Source: Pseudomonas sp. MRSN 12121
Lineage (GTDB): Bacteria > Pseudomonadota > Gammaproteobacteria > Pseudomonadales > Pseudomonadaceae
Assembly: GCF_000931465.1 (NCBI RefSeq)
Contig: NZ_CP010892.1
Span: forward strand, 6,161,388 to 6,225,387
Direction of reading: 5' to 3'
Length of the DNA: 64,000 bases
In this document: positions 46,789-53,803 of the stretch, piece by piece
Position numbering within the stretch: position 1 is the first letter of the stretch
How the letters are laid out: each line of letters starts with the position of its first letter
Program-made: the position numbers and the translations under genes
Notes under the pieces: model-generated
What the model was told of the DNA's origin: nothing
Databases searched by the model: none
Seen by the model: the letters and a program-made list of their open reading frames with translations, nothing else

Positions 46789-47577
46789 ATGACCCGTTAC
46801 GCTCTGATCACCGGCGCTTCCAGCGGCATAGGCCTGGCCCTGGCCGAGGCGCTGGCACGGCGCGGCCGCAGCCTGATCCTGGTGGCCCGTCAGCGTGATC
46901 AGCTGGAAAGTATCGCCATCGAGCTGACTCAGCGCTTTGGCGTGGAAGTACTGTTTCGCGCCTGCGACCTGGGCGAGCCTTTGCGGCTTTCGGGTTTTCT
47001 GCTGGAACTGGAAGAAGGCGATCGGCAGATCGACCTGCTGGTGAACTGCGCCGGTATCGGTACCTGCGGCCCGTTCCTCGCCCAGGACTGGATGACCGAA
47101 CAGGACCTGATCGAGGTGAATATCCTGGCCCTCACCCGCCTCTGCCACGCGCTGGGCAACAGCATGGCGCTGCACGGTGGAGGACAGATCCTCAATGTCG
47201 CCTCGATCGCCGGTTTCTATCCTGGCCCCTGGATGAGCACCTACTACGCCAGCAAGGCCTATGTACTGCACTTTTCCGAAGGCCTGCGCGAGGAACTGAA
47301 GAAAAACGGGATCAAGGTATCCGTGCTCTGTCCGGGGCCGACCCGCACGCGATTCTTCGATACCGCACAACTTGATGCCGAGAAACTGAGCGACAGCAAA
47401 TTGCTGATGAGCCCGGAAGAAGTCGCGCTGTATACCGTCCGCGCCCTGGACAAGAACCGCGCCATCATCATCCCCGGCCGCCGCAACCGCTGGTTTGCCT
47501 TCAGCCCGCGACTGGGCTCGCGCTGGCTGACCCGAAAGATTTCCGGCGCGGTCAACAAAGCCTATTGCCCGCGCTGA
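46789..47577 (+). CDS. Short-chain dehydrogenase/reductase
   Basis: The 262-aa protein is a classical SDR using NAD(P)H. It has the nucleotide-binding TGASSGIGLALAEAL at residues 9-23, the NCAGIGT motif, the catalytic Ser in LNVASIAGF and the YYASK motif (Tyr-x-x-x-Lys). The substrate cannot be told from sequence. The start MTRYALITG at 46789 is chosen since translation upstream is unconserved. It lies 79 bp before the HIT gene. Confidence 0.9.
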   Translation: MTRYALITGASSGIGLALAEALARRGRSLILVARQRDQLESIAIELTQRFGVEVLFRACDLGEPLRLSGFLLELEEGDRQIDLLVNCAGIGTCGPFLAQDWMTEQDLIEVNILALTRLCHALGNSMALHGGGQILNVASIAGFYPGPWMSTYYASKAYVLHFSEGLREELKKNGIKVSVLCPGPTRTRFFDTAQLDAEKLSDSKLLMSPEEVALYTVRALDKNRAIIIPGRRNRWFAFSPRLGSRWLTRKISGAVNKAYCPR

Positions 47578-47656
47578 CCTGGCAACCATCCAGGGCTGGG
47601 CGCACTCAGCTCGCCTGAGTACACTCAGCCCGGACCAACACAACGGAGAAACAGCT

Positions 47657-47995
47657 GTGGATACTCTGTTCACCAAGATCATCAACCGGGAAATACCCGC
47701 GAAGATCATCTACGAGGACGACCAGGTTCTGGCCTTCCACGATATTGCCCCACAGGCGCCCGTGCATTTCCTGGTAATCCCGAAAAAACCGGTACGTACC
47801 CTCAATGACCTGACCGAAGACGACAAGCTGCTGGCCGGGCATATCCTGTTCACCGCCCAGCGCCTGGCGCGGGAACTGGGTTGCGAAGAGGGCTTTCGCG
47901 TCGTCATGAACTGCAATGAACTCGGCGGCCAGACCGTGTATCACATTCACATGCACGTGCTGGGTCAGCGCCAGATGCACTGGCCTCCGGGCTGA
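47657..47995 (+). CDS. hinT: HIT family purine nucleoside phosphoramidase
   Basis: HinT-type proteins hydrolyse adenosine phosphoramidates and acyl-adenylates. The 112-aa protein carries the histidine triad in VYHIHMHVLG near residues 96-105 and the N-terminal FTKIINREIPAKIIYEDD. The start codon is GTG behind GGAGAAACAGCT. It lies 125 bp upstream of coq7. The name is by family resemblance; substrate is unproven. Confidence 0.9.
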   Translation: MDTLFTKIINREIPAKIIYEDDQVLAFHDIAPQAPVHFLVIPKKPVRTLNDLTEDDKLLAGHILFTAQRLARELGCEEGFRVVMNCNELGGQTVYHIHMHVLGQRQMHWPPG

Positions 47996-48120
47996 TTGCA
48001 CCCGCCTGCGCGCGCCAGCACACTCCTCGCCCGGTTTTGTCGAGAGTGTGCTGATCCAGCGCAGGCCTCACCCCATCGATTGCGGTAAACTGGCCGCCGT
48101 GATTCTTCCCGGAGGTAAGC

Positions 48121-48768
48121 ATGACTACCCAACGTCACTACTCGCCGATTGACCGTCTCCTGCTACAGGCAGACGCGGCAATGCGCACCTTGCTGCCCTT
48201 CAGTGGCCAGCCTTATCGTCCGTCCCCTGCCATTGTGCAGCCGGATGCGCAGATGAGCGAAGAAGACACCCGGCATGTGGCCGGCCTGATGCGCATCAAC
48301 CACACCGGCGAAGTCTGTGCCCAGGCGCTGTACCAGGGCCAGGCCCTGACCGCCAAGCTGCCGCAGGTACGCGCTGCGATGGAGCATGCCGCGGAAGAAG
48401 AGATCGACCATCTGGCCTGGTGCGAACAACGCATTCGCCAACTGGGCAGCCACCCCAGCGTACTCAACCCATTGTTTTACGGCATGTCGTTCGGCATCGG
48501 CGCAGTCGCCGGGCTGATCAGCGACAAGGTCAGTCTGGGGTTCGTGGCGGCCACCGAAGACCAGGTGTGCAAGCACCTGAACGAACACCTGGAGCAATTG
48601 CCAGCGGAGGATGAAAAGTCCCGGGCCATTCTCGAGCAGATGCGCATCGACGAAGAACAACATGCCGAAACCGCCCTGGACGCAGGGGGCTTCCGTTTCC
48701 CGGCACCGGTGAAGTTCGGCATGAGCCTGCTGGCCAAGGTCATGACCAAGAGCACCTACCGGATCTGA
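48121..48768 (+). CDS. coq7: Demethoxyubiquinone hydroxylase (Coq7)
   Basis: Coq7 is the di-iron monooxygenase for the C6 hydroxylation of demethoxyubiquinone, replacing UbiF in Pseudomonas. The 215-aa protein shows the ferritin-like metal ligands in GEVCAQALYQGQAL, EEEIDHLAWCEQR and ERM-type repeats RIDEEQHAETALDAG. The start follows CCGGAGGTAAGC, a strong ribosome binding site. A bidirectional terminator follows. Confidence 0.96.
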   Translation: MTTQRHYSPIDRLLLQADAAMRTLLPFSGQPYRPSPAIVQPDAQMSEEDTRHVAGLMRINHTGEVCAQALYQGQALTAKLPQVRAAMEHAAEEEIDHLAWCEQRIRQLGSHPSVLNPLFYGMSFGIGAVAGLISDKVSLGFVAATEDQVCKHLNEHLEQLPAEDEKSRAILEQMRIDEEQHAETALDAGGFRFPAPVKFGMSLLAKVMTKSTYRI

Positions 48769-48785
48769 GCAGGCCGGTTGCAGGC

Positions 48786-48814
48786 AAAAAAAGGGCGCTT
48801 TCAGCGCCCTTTTT
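48786..48814. terminator. Bidirectional terminator between coq7 and the OsmC-family gene
   Basis: A-run, AGGGCGCT-TTC-AGCGCCCT and T-run form a symmetrical hairpin that can stop both convergent genes. Confidence 0.9.
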
Positions 48815-48844
48815 CATTCTGAGTTCGAAAGCCCAAAAGGCGAC

Positions 48845-49267
48845 TCAACCCAGCTCGACGATCTCGTAATCATGAGTGATGGCCACCCCGGCCGCTCCAA
48901 GCATGATCGACGCCGAGCAGTACTTTTCCGCCGACAGTTCGATGGCGCGCTTGACCTGGGCTTCCTTCAACCCGCGCCCCTTGACCACGAAATGCATGTG
49001 GATCTTGGTGAAGACCTTGGGATCTTCGGTGGCGCGTTCGGCATCGAGGAAGGCTTCACAACTTTCGACAGCCTGGCGGGATTTTTTCAGGATGCTGACC
49101 ACGTCGAAATTGCTGCAACCGCCCACGCCGAGCAGGAGCATTTCCATCGGCCGCACACCCAGGTTACGACCACCGGCGTCCGGCGGACCATCCATTACCA
49201 CCACATGACCGCTGCCCGATTCCCCGAGGAACATGGCTTCGCCAGCCCATTGGATGCGTGCCTTCAT
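48845..49267 (-). CDS. OsmC/Ohr family protein (YhfA-like)
   Basis: OsmC-fold proteins use two cysteines to reduce organic peroxides. The 140-aa protein has Cys in LGVGGCSNFDVVSILKKS and in EKYCSASIMLG, the expected pair. It looks like the YhfA branch rather than OsmC or Ohr proper, whose role is poorly defined. The start MKARIQWAGEAMF is chosen by conservation. It is divergent from vfr (232 bp between start codons). Confidence 0.88.
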   Translation of the reverse strand: MKARIQWAGEAMFLGESGSGHVVVMDGPPDAGGRNLGVRPMEMLLLGVGGCSNFDVVSILKKSRQAVESCEAFLDAERATEDPKVFTKIHMHFVVKGRGLKEAQVKRAIELSAEKYCSASIMLGAAGVAITHDYEIVELG

Positions 49268-49498
49268 CGCCAAGACTCCACTGTAAAAAAAGGGTCGCCA
49301 GCTTAGCACAGGGGCTTGGGATGACAGCGCTTTGCCTACCCGGGCGCCCGACTCTGATAGGAAAATTCCTCATTACCCTAAGGATGTGTCTGTTAAGCTG
49401 ACGCCAAATCACTGGCGCTTTGCCAGCTATCGGCGATCAGCCTTGATCGCCCCATAAAAAAACCAAATCACACCGTGCTGTTTTTTCGGGATACAACC

Positions 49499-50143
49499 AT
49501 GGTTGCTATTGCCCCTACACCCAGGATCAAGAACCTCGACAAGCTGTTGATGCATTGCCAGCGCCGCCGCTATCAGGCCAAGAGCAACATCATCTGCGCC
49601 GGCGACCAGTCGGATACCCTGTTCTTCATCATCAAAGGTTCGGTCACCATCCTGATCGAAGACGATGACGGCCGGGAAATGATCATCGCCTACCTCAATG
49701 CCGGGGACTTTTTCGGCGAACTGGGCCTGTTCGAACAGGCCGGGCATGAGCAACAGCGCAGTGCCTGGGTTCGGGCCAAGGTCGAGTGCGAAGTCGCCGA
49801 GATCAGTTACGCGAAGTTCCGTGAGCTGTCCCAGCAGGATCCCGACATTCTGTATGTCCTCAGCGGCCAGATTGCCCAACGCCTGCGCAATACCACGCGC
49901 AAGGTCGGCGACCTGGCATTCTTCGATGTCACCGGGCGGGTGGCCCGCTGCCTGCTCGACCTGTGCAAACAGCCGGACGCGATGACGCATCCGGACGGCA
50001 TGCAGATCAAGGTGACCCGTCAGGAAATCGGACGCATCGTCGGCTGTTCCCGGGAAATGGTCGGCCGAGTGCTCAAGGACCTGGAGGAACGCAACCTGGT
50101 CAACGTCAAGGGCAAGACCATGGTGGTATTCGGCACCCGTTAG
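49499..50143 (+). CDS. vfr: cAMP-dependent regulator Vfr (CRP family)
   Basis: Vfr is the Pseudomonas CRP homologue that responds to cAMP; in P. aeruginosa it controls virulence, quorum sensing and flagella, while in other pseudomonads its targets differ. The 214-aa protein has the cyclic nucleotide-binding domain (about residues 20-125, with GDFFGELGLFEQ), and a C-terminal HTH with TRQEIGRIVGCSREMVGRVL. The start MVAIAPTPRIKNLDKLL is the conserved one. Its stop codon overlaps that of the convergent lipoate ligase-like gene by 4 bp with no terminator between. Confidence 0.95.
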   Translation: MVAIAPTPRIKNLDKLLMHCQRRRYQAKSNIICAGDQSDTLFFIIKGSVTILIEDDDGREMIIAYLNAGDFFGELGLFEQAGHEQQRSAWVRAKVECEVAEISYAKFRELSQQDPDILYVLSGQIAQRLRNTTRKVGDLAFFDVTGRVARCLLDLCKQPDAMTHPDGMQIKVTRQEIGRIVGCSREMVGRVLKDLEERNLVNVKGKTMVVFGTR

Positions 50144-50841
50144 AGCGGCAGGACCTGCGCCAGCATCTGCCGATACAGGGCATCCAGGCGCTCGATGGCG
50201 TTCGGCGCAGCGAACGCTTCATGCAAGGCGATATGACTTTGCGCGCGGCAGCGCTGCTCCAGGCCACACGCCTGGTTGAAGCGATTGACCGCCGCGACCA
50301 TGGTTTCCCGCTCGTCATCCAGCAACAGCGCCCCATGCACCAGCCCCACCGGGCGCGTACCACCCTTGCTCTGACGCCAACGCTGTGCGGTGCCCACCAT
50401 TTTGCGGCCGTCGAGATTGACGTTGAAACGGCCATCGCAGAACGCACCTTCGACTTCGCCCAGGGAGGGATTGCCTCCCAGCTCGGTCAAGAGATCGCAG
50501 ATCGGCTGGCACAGGCGACGATAGCCGGTTTCGATCCGGTTCTGATCGCCCTCGCTGCGCGCAGGCGCGTAGACCAGCGCAATGTTGATGGTCGCCGCCG
50601 ATTGCGGCACCGGCTCCCCGCCGGTCTCGCGCAACAGCACCGGCCAACCACTGGCCGCCAGCTCGTCGCAGGCCTGCTCGAACCCTGGCAGGCGACTCAA
50701 GCGGCGCGGCATGACCAGCGCCCTGTCGCTCGGTTGCCAGAACAGCAAGCCGTACTCCTGGTCGCCATGGCATACCTGGGCAAGCAAATCCTGCTCGGCC
50801 TGCAGGCCGGCTTCAACGGTCAGGGAAAGAGGCTGGGTCAT
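50140..50841 (-). CDS. Lipoate--protein ligase family protein
   Basis: The 233-aa protein belongs to the biotin/lipoate ligase superfamily. Features are the N-terminal LLFWQPSDRALVMPRRLS, LRETGGEPVPQ (the substrate-binding RRxxGG-like loop) and the conserved lysine in DGRKMVGTAQRW. It lacks the C-terminal accessory domain of E. coli LplA. It could be an octanoyl/lipoyl transferase-like enzyme; substrate unknown. The start MTQPLSLTVEAG is chosen over an upstream ATG inside the trpC terminator. It lies downstream of trpGDC but beyond that terminator. Confidence 0.8.
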   Translation of the reverse strand: MTQPLSLTVEAGLQAEQDLLAQVCHGDQEYGLLFWQPSDRALVMPRRLSRLPGFEQACDELAASGWPVLLRETGGEPVPQSAATINIALVYAPARSEGDQNRIETGYRRLCQPICDLLTELGGNPSLGEVEGAFCDGRFNVNLDGRKMVGTAQRWRQSKGGTRPVGLVHGALLLDDERETMVAAVNRFNQACGLEQRCRAQSHIALHEAFAAPNAIERLDALYRQMLAQVLPL

Positions 50842-50870
50842 GGCAGTAGAAATCCTTTGCGCTAGATATG

Positions 50871-50895
50871 AAAAAGCCGGCAACGCCGGCTTTTT
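50871..50895 (-). terminator. Terminator of trpGDC
   Basis: AAAAAGCCGGC-GTT-GCCGGCTTTTT on the minus strand, 14 bp after the trpC stop codon, is an intrinsic terminator. Confidence 0.85.
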
Positions 50896-50908
50896 CATTC
50901 ATTGAAGT

Positions 50909-51745
50909 TCAATCCAGGGTCGAACCACTCACGGGCAGGCCCCGCTCCGGGAAGAACAGGCGTTGCAGCTCCAGGCCCGGGCTTTCCGCGCGCATGAAGG
51001 CTTCGCCTACCAGGAAGGAATAGACGTCGCTGATTTCCATCAGCTCGACATCGGCCCGGTTGAGGATGCCGCTCTCGGTGATCACCAGGCGATCGCGCGG
51101 AATCTGCGGCAACAGGTCCAGGGTGGTTTCCAGGTTGACGTCGAAGGTATGCAGGTTGCGGTTGTTGATGCCCACCAATGGGGTGTCGAGGGTTTTCAGC
51201 GCACGCTGCAATTCATCGCCGTCGTGCACTTCCACCAGCACATCGAGACCCACGCCTTTGGCCACGGCCGCCAGTTCGGCCATCCTGGCGTCATCCAGCG
51301 CGGCCACGATCAGCAGCACGCAGTCGGCGCCCAGGGCACGGGCTTCGACGATCTGGTACGGATCGATCATGAAATCCTTGCGGATCACCGGCAGCGAACA
51401 AGCACCACGGGCCTGCTGCAGGTAAGCATCGGCGCCCTGGAAATAATCGACGTCGGTGAGGACCGACAGGCAAGTCGCGCCACCCTTCTCGTAGCTCTTG
51501 GCAATCTCCGCCGGCACAAAGTGCTCGCGGATCACCCCTTTGCTCGGCGAGGCCTTCTTGATTTCGGCGATCACCGCTGGCTGCTTGAGCCTGGCCTGGT
51601 CGAGCAATGCCTTGGCAAAGCCGCGCGGTGCATCCGCGGCACGAGCCAGCCCTTCGAGTTCGGCCAGGCTCACCCGCGCCCTGCGCTCAGCCACTTCCTC
51701 GACCTTGCGGGCGAGGATTTTTTCCAGAACCGTCGGCACACTCAT
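50909..51745 (-). CDS. trpC: Indole-3-glycerol phosphate synthase
   Basis: TrpC closes the indole ring from CdRP in tryptophan synthesis. The 278-aa TIM barrel has AEIKKASPSKGVIREHF near residues 60-76 (catalytic Lys), VRKDF-type IRKDFMIDPYQI, GINNRNLHTFDV and the C-terminal ITESGI phosphate loop. It overlaps trpD by 4 bp, ends the trpGDC operon, and is not fused to trpF. Confidence 0.97.
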   Translation of the reverse strand: MSVPTVLEKILARKVEEVAERRARVSLAELEGLARAADAPRGFAKALLDQARLKQPAVIAEIKKASPSKGVIREHFVPAEIAKSYEKGGATCLSVLTDVDYFQGADAYLQQARGACSLPVIRKDFMIDPYQIVEARALGADCVLLIVAALDDARMAELAAVAKGVGLDVLVEVHDGDELQRALKTLDTPLVGINNRNLHTFDVNLETTLDLLPQIPRDRLVITESGILNRADVELMEISDVYSFLVGEAFMRAESPGLELQRLFFPERGLPVSGSTLD

Positions 51746-52791
51746 CCTTCATTCTCCTGCTTGAATACCGCGGTAAAGGCGCCCAATTCCTCAAGCTTTT
51801 CGCGGGCCAGCCCGGTGTGCAACGCATCATGGGCCAGCGCCACGCCTTCTTTCAGGCTGCTCGCATGGTCCGCCGCATAGAGCGCGGCCCCGGCATTGAG
51901 GACGATCATTTCCGCCGCCTTCTGCCCATGCTCGGTCTTGCGCCGGCCCAGCGCATCGCGGATCAGTTCCAGCGACGCCGCCGGACTCTCGACCACCAGG
52001 CCGAACAGACTCTGGCTCTTGATGCCCAGGTCTTCAGGCTGGACCCAGTATTCGGTGATTTCGTCGTTTTTCAGCTCGGCCACATAGGTCGGCGCCGCCA
52101 GGCTGAATTCGTCCAGGCCGTCCTGGGAGTGCACCACCAGCACATGCTTGCTGCCCAGGCGTTGCAAGACTTCAGCCAATGGGCGGCACAAGGCCTGGGT
52201 GAACACGCCCACCACCTGATGCTTCACGCCGGCCGGATTCGTAAGCGGGCCAAGCATGTTGAACAGGGTGCGCAACCCCAGGTCGCGGCGCGGGCCGGCC
52301 GCGTGCTTCATCGCGCCGTGATGGGACTGGGCGAACATGAAGCCGATACCGACGTTGTCGATACAACGGGCTACCTGCACCGGTGTCAGGTTCAGGTAGA
52401 TGCCGGCGGACTCGAGCAGGTCGGCGCTGCCGCTTTTCCCGGAGACCGCGCGGTTACCGTGCTTGGCCACCGTGCAACCGGCCGCCGCGACGACAAAGGA
52501 AGAAGCCGTGGACACGTTGAAGATGTTCGCGCCGTCACCGCCGGTGCCAACCACATCGACCACGCCGTCGAGGGTTTTCAACTCGACCTTGTCCGCCAGC
52601 TCGCGCATGACCGAAACGGCGCCGACGATTTCGTCGATGCTTTCGCTCTTCATGCGCATGGCCATCATGAAGGCGCCGATCTGCGCATCAGTGCATTGCC
52701 CGGTCATGATTTCACGCATGACCTGGCGCATCTCATCGGTGGTCAGGTCGAGGTGGCCGACGATACGGCTCAGGGCTGTCTTGATATCCAT
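51742..52791 (-). CDS. trpD: Anthranilate phosphoribosyltransferase
   Basis: TrpD joins anthranilate with PRPP. The 349-aa protein shows the PRPP-binding GTGGDGANIFNVST near residues 82-95 and KHGNRAVSGKSGSADLLE. It is the stand-alone form, not fused to TrpG. It lies 9 bp after trpG and overlaps trpC by 4 bp. Confidence 0.97.
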   Translation of the reverse strand: MDIKTALSRIVGHLDLTTDEMRQVMREIMTGQCTDAQIGAFMMAMRMKSESIDEIVGAVSVMRELADKVELKTLDGVVDVVGTGGDGANIFNVSTASSFVVAAAGCTVAKHGNRAVSGKSGSADLLESAGIYLNLTPVQVARCIDNVGIGFMFAQSHHGAMKHAAGPRRDLGLRTLFNMLGPLTNPAGVKHQVVGVFTQALCRPLAEVLQRLGSKHVLVVHSQDGLDEFSLAAPTYVAELKNDEITEYWVQPEDLGIKSQSLFGLVVESPAASLELIRDALGRRKTEHGQKAAEMIVLNAGAALYAADHASSLKEGVALAHDALHTGLAREKLEELGAFTAVFKQENEG

Positions 52792-52800
52792 GGAAAGTCC

Positions 52801-53394
52801 TTAGCGCGTGCCGCCGCTCTGTTTGAGGAAATTGGCGAACAGCTCGTGACCCTGCTCGGTGAGAATAGACTCGGGGTGGAATTGCACGCCCTCGATGTTC
52901 AGCGTCTTGTGGCGCAGCCCCATGATCTCGTCGACGGAGCCGTCTTCCAGCTGGGTCCAGGCGGTCAGTTCGAGACAGTCCGGCAAGGTGTCGTGCTTGA
53001 CCACCAGGGAGTGGTAACGGGTGACTGTCAGGGGATGGTTCAGGCCGGCGAATACACCCTTGTCCTGGTGAAATACCGGGCTAGTCTTACCGTGCATTAC
53101 CTGGCGCGCGCGCACCACGTCGCCGCCAAAGGCCTGGCCAATGGACTGGTGGCCCAGGCAGACGCCCAGGATTGGCAGTTTGCCAGCAAAATGCTTGATC
53201 GCCTCGATGGACACCCCGGCCTCGGTCGGGGTGCAAGGACCGGGCGACACAACGATCCGCTCAGGGTTGAGCGCTTCGATCTCGGCCACGGTCAATTCGT
53301 CGTTGCGCACGACCTTGACCTCGGCACCCAGCTCGCCCAGGTACTGCACAACGTTATAGGTAAAAGAGTCGTAGTTATCGATCATCAGCAACAT
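52801..53394 (-). CDS. trpG: Anthranilate synthase glutamine amidotransferase subunit
   Basis: TrpG supplies ammonia to TrpE (and, in many bacteria, to PabB as a shared subunit). The 197-aa class I amidotransferase has the nucleophile Cys79 in LGVCLGHQ and the His173/Glu175 pair in VQFHPES. It is first in trpGDC and separated from its partner trpE (55784) by estA. Its leader contains a Trp-codon ORF at 53561-53647. Confidence 0.97.
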   Translation of the reverse strand: MLLMIDNYDSFTYNVVQYLGELGAEVKVVRNDELTVAEIEALNPERIVVSPGPCTPTEAGVSIEAIKHFAGKLPILGVCLGHQSIGQAFGGDVVRARQVMHGKTSPVFHQDKGVFAGLNHPLTVTRYHSLVVKHDTLPDCLELTAWTQLEDGSVDEIMGLRHKTLNIEGVQFHPESILTEQGHELFANFLKQSGGTR

Positions 53395-53560
53395 GGGGAT
53401 TTACAACCTCTTGAATTCACTGACTTTTAATACAGCCTTCAGTGGATTGCCCGCTGAGGTGCCCGCCGCGGGTCGTCATTACTCAACCAGCACAAGCGGA
53501 GTCAAACGGGGGGCAAAGAAGGCAAAGCGGTACAGGTCCGGCCGGGCCGGAAGAGAACAG
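53395..53560 (-). promoter_or_regulatory. Leader region between the trpG leader ORF and trpG
   Basis: This 166-bp stretch follows the leader-peptide stop codon. It contains the GC hairpin TCCGGC-CCG-GCCGGA (53537-53551), 9 nt after the stop, but no U-tract follows. The rest shows no gene. It is the expected site of attenuation or of ribosome-dependent control of trpGDC. Confidence 0.5.
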
Positions 53561-53647
53561 TCAGGCGCGCCAACGCCAACGGGCGTGGGCCTTGACAACT
53601 CGCATCAAGAGTTTGCTGACGATCAACACGGGGAAGGTCTCATTCAT
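53561..53647 (-). CDS. Putative trpGDC leader peptide with Trp-Arg-Trp codons
   Basis: This 28-codon ORF starts ATG behind a weak CCGGAACGA and ends ARWRWRA-stop, with two Trp codons separated by one Arg. Its last 14 residues (MRVVKAHARWRWRA) match the end of the gph product at 57336-57380 (MKVIKALARWRWRA); DNA identity is strongest over the 24 bp around the Trp codons and stop. A ribosome stalled at the Trp codons when charged tRNA-Trp is scarce would change folding of the downstream leader. Attenuation of trpGDC is known from P. putida. Whether translation starts at 53647 or at the internal Met is open. Inference from sequence only. Confidence 0.65.
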   Translation of the reverse strand: MNETFPVLIVSKLLMRVVKAHARWRWRA

Positions 53648-53657
53648 TCGTTCCGGC

Positions 53658-53686
53658 ACAGTAACTTAGCTGAGCAGAGCGTGCAA
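53658..53686 (-). promoter_or_regulatory. trpGDC promoter candidate
   Basis: On the minus strand TTGCAC (53681-53686) and TACTGT (53658-53663) are spaced by 17 bp. The predicted start lies only a few bases before the leader-peptide ATG, as in other trp attenuators. The match at -10 is weak. Confidence 0.45.
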
Positions 53687-53803
53687 TATGGCGCGGCCGC
53701 CCCCGGACAAACAAGCGATGCGGCCTTTTGCCATAGCTGATGTACAAAAGTTTTTGGTACTGTCGTCTCGTTCAATACAACAATAAATAAAACGGACTTC
53801 CCT

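Noticed and set aside
53561..53647. The gph-like fragment upstream of trpG as a decayed gph pseudogene
   Set aside because: Similarity is limited to the last 20 or so codons, the Trp codons and stop are kept, and a promoter candidate lies just upstream, which fits a leader peptide better than a random remnant.
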